Origin: Acidilobaceae archaeon
GTDB taxonomy: Archaea > Thermoproteota > Thermoprotei_A > Sulfolobales > Acidilobaceae
Assembly (NCBI GenBank): GCA_027080775.1
Contig: JALWPV010000069.1
Span: forward strand, 1 to 46,595
Direction of reading: 5' to 3'
Length of the DNA stretch: 46,595 nucleotides
The notes below the pieces were generated by a model. The model searched no databases. It saw only the letters and a list, made by a program, of their open reading frames with translations, and was not told where the DNA came from. The stretch's first letter is position 1. Every line of letters starts with the position of its first letter. This document shows positions 44,892 to 46,595 of the stretch, one piece after another. Made by a program: the position numbers and the translations under genes.

Positions 44892-46595
44892 CTGAGCGAG
44901 GCCCCATACGACTTCGAGAACCCGCCCTGGATAGCCAGCTACGACAGCCACGTGCCCCCAAGGGTCGAGGTACCAGACATCATGCTACACGAGATGGTGG
45001 CCGACGTAGCCTCCAGGCACCCGGGGGCCACGGCGATAACCTTCATGGGCGAGGGGGTAAGCTACGCTAGGCTCTACGATGAGATCCTGAGGGCTGCGGA
45101 GGGCCTCAGGAGGCTTGGCGTGGGCGAGGGGGGCTGCGTCGCCCTGCTCATGCCTAATGTGCCGAACTACGTGGTTGTATCCTACGCGGCCATGGCGCTC
45201 GGGGCGAGGGCCTGCCTCCTAAACCCGCTCTGGAGCCCCCTCCAGGTCGAGGAGAACGTTGAGAAGCTCGGGGCCGACGTTGTAGTCTTCCAGGACGTCC
45301 TGGCTGACAGGGTCTCCGAGCTCGCGGGCAACTACAAGCTGGTAGCGGCTAGGCTCGACGACTACGGCTCGATCTCCTTCAAGGCCAAGGTGAGGCTCGG
45401 CAGGCTCCTCGGCAGGATCCCCAGGCCCCCCCGCGGGGCCATCGAGTACAGGGAGCTGCTAGCCCACGGGAGGCTCGAGAGGCCCTACAAGGGCGACCCC
45501 GGCGAGGCCGTGGCGGCGATGCTCTACACCGGGGGCACGACGGGCACCCCAAAGGCGGTGATGCTGACGCACAAGAACATAATGGCCAACATCATATACC
45601 AGAGGGTCTGGTTCAACAGGAGGGAGGCGAGCGACAGGGTCCTGGGGCTCCTACCCCTATTCCACGCCTACGGCTTCGGGAGCATACTCGGCCTCAGCCT
45701 GAACATAGCGGCGAACCTCATACTGGTCCCGAGGTTCGAGCCCCACAAGCTGGTCGACGTGATAGTTAGGCACAGGATAAACCTCATCCCCGGCGCCCCC
45801 ACCGTCTACATAGTCCTACTCAAGGAGGTCCCCAGGGAGAAGCTTGCGAGGCTGCGCGGCGTGGCGGAGATATGCTTCAGCGGCGCCGCCCCCCTCCCAG
45901 TGGAGATAATCAAGAGGTGGGAGTCCATAACGGGCTGCCGGATAGTTGAGGGCTACGGCCTCACCGAGACCAGCCCCGTGGTGGCGGCGAACCCCATCTA
46001 CGGCAAGAGGAAGCACGGTAGCATAGGGCTGCCCATGCCCAACACGCTCCTCGCAACCGCCGACCTAGTGGAGCCGAGGCTAGTCAAGGGGACGGGGGAG
46101 CTAGTGGTCAGCGGGCTCCAGGTCATGAAGGGCTACTACAACATGCCGGAGGAGAACGAGAAGGCCTTCTTCGAGTGCTGCGGCCGCCGCTGGCTGAGGA
46201 CCGGGGACATAGGCTACATGGATGAGGAGGGCTACTTCTACATAGTGGACAGGAAGAAGGATATAATAAAGTATAAGGGCCACAGCGTCTACCCACGCTA
46301 CATAGAGGAGGTACTCTACCAGCACGAGTGCGTGGCCGAGGCCGCCGTCATAGGCGTCCCCGACCCCGTCGCGGGGGAGAACATCAAGGCCTTCATAGTC
46401 CTGAGGCCCGAGTGCAGGGGCAAGGTCACGGAGAGGGATATCATAGAGTGGAGCAAGGAGAGGCTTGGGGCCCACGAGTACCCGAGGCTCGTCGAGTTCA
46501 GGGACAGCCTCCCCAAGAACCCCGCCGGGAAGATACTGAGGAGGATCCTCAGGGAGGAGGAGCTGCGCAGGCTGGCCTCCAGGGGCGGGGAGGGC
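44892..46595 (+). CDS. AMP-forming acyl-CoA synthetase/ligase (3' end outside the window)
   Basis: 568 codons to the window edge, open at the 3' side. ANL-superfamily motifs: MLYTGGTTGTPKAVMLTH (P-loop), GYGLTETSPV, TGDIGYMDEEGYFYI, VDRKKDIIKYKGHSVYP and KNPAGKILRR with the catalytic lysine, so little more than a short tail is missing. It activates a carboxylic acid to its CoA ester via acyl-AMP. The frame starts just after the TGA of the preceding gene. The only in-frame start upstream of the conserved NPPWIASYD region is CTG 44892 (giving MSEAPYDF), with a purine-rich ribosome site; GTG 44952 and ATG 44982 would cut that region away. Substrate unknown; a fatty, aromatic or hydroxy acid are all possible. 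Confidence 0.85.
   Translation, partial: MSEAPYDFENPPWIASYDSHVPPRVEVPDIMLHEMVADVASRHPGATAITFMGEGVSYARLYDEILRAAEGLRRLGVGEGGCVALLMPNVPNYVVVSYAAMALGARACLLNPLWSPLQVEENVEKLGADVVVFQDVLADRVSELAGNYKLVAARLDDYGSISFKAKVRLGRLLGRIPRPPRGAIEYRELLAHGRLERPYKGDPGEAVAAMLYTGGTTGTPKAVMLTHKNIMANIIYQRVWFNRREASDRVLGLLPLFHAYGFGSILGLSLNIAANLILVPRFEPHKLVDVIVRHRINLIPGAPTVYIVLLKEVPREKLARLRGVAEICFSGAAPLPVEIIKRWESITGCRIVEGYGLTETSPVVAANPIYGKRKHGSIGLPMPNTLLATADLVEPRLVKGTGELVVSGLQVMKGYYNMPEENEKAFFECCGRRWLRTGDIGYMDEEGYFYIVDRKKDIIKYKGHSVYPRYIEEVLYQHECVAEAAVIGVPDPVAGENIKAFIVLRPECRGKVTERDIIEWSKERLGAHEYPRLVEFRDSLPKNPAGKILRRILREEELRRLASRGGEG

Overview
The window is a very GC-rich chromosome segment (about two thirds G+C by eye) with dense, often overlapping genes, many GTG and TTG starts, AGG/AGA as the main arginine codons and ATA for isoleucine. 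It encodes an archaeal NMD3, archaeal-type ATP synthase stalk subunits, the archaeal siroheme-dependent haem pathway, VapBC and HEPN-MNT pairs, and short TATA boxes close to start codons. This fits a hyperthermophilic crenarchaeon (Thermoproteota). A 4-hydroxybutyryl-CoA dehydratase relative next to a crotonase makes a Desulfurococcales/Pyrodictiaceae-type organism my best guess, but the sequence does not prove it.

Layout. 0.1-9.6 kb: DUF72 and DUF763 proteins, an Asp/Glu-type racemase, a small HExxH protein, a MgtC/DUF4010 membrane protein, SurE, an amino-acid permease fused to a nucleotidyltransferase domain, small proteins and a dihydrolipoamide-dehydrogenase-like enzyme. 9.7-11.1 kb: two peripheral A-type ATPase subunits. 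11.2-22.0 kb: an almost self-sufficient haem locus. hemA, hemL, hemB, hemC, hemD and cobA take Glu-tRNA to precorrin-2. sirC makes sirohydrochlorin, and a divergent CbiX-like gene on the opposite strand could insert iron. An ahbA-ahbB fusion, ahbC and ahbD then convert sirohaem to haem b. 22.1-28.1 kb: an RHH regulator, two tandem ASCH proteins, the dehydratase-like flavoprotein without cluster cysteines, a crotonase, an orphan DNA methyltransferase, a cupin and a dolichol-kinase-like membrane protein.

28.1-31.3 kb is an A+T-richer accessory island. Four direct repeats resembling the 3' half of a tRNA-Arg(CCG) separate toxin-antitoxin modules. Three of the four toxins are broken (an in-frame stop, a frameshift, a truncation), while the antitoxin reading frames are intact. 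The fourth module is an intact VapBC pair. Two HEPN-MNT pairs follow at 34.9-35.7 and 39.5-40.2 kb, the first with an apparent frameshift in the HEPN gene. Between and after them lie transporters, a methyltransferase, a metallo-beta-lactamase-fold protein, a SLAC1/TehA-type channel, SfsA and NMD3.

42.1-46.6 kb is an overlapping operon of DUF169, a C_GCAxxG_C_C-type protein, a flavin disulfide reductase and an AMP-forming acyl-CoA ligase that runs off the window. A nested inverted repeat sits in its promoter region. The candidates for new biology are the repeat-bounded toxin-antitoxin array, the permease-nucleotidyltransferase fusion, the cluster-less dehydratase homologue and the DUF169 redox operon.
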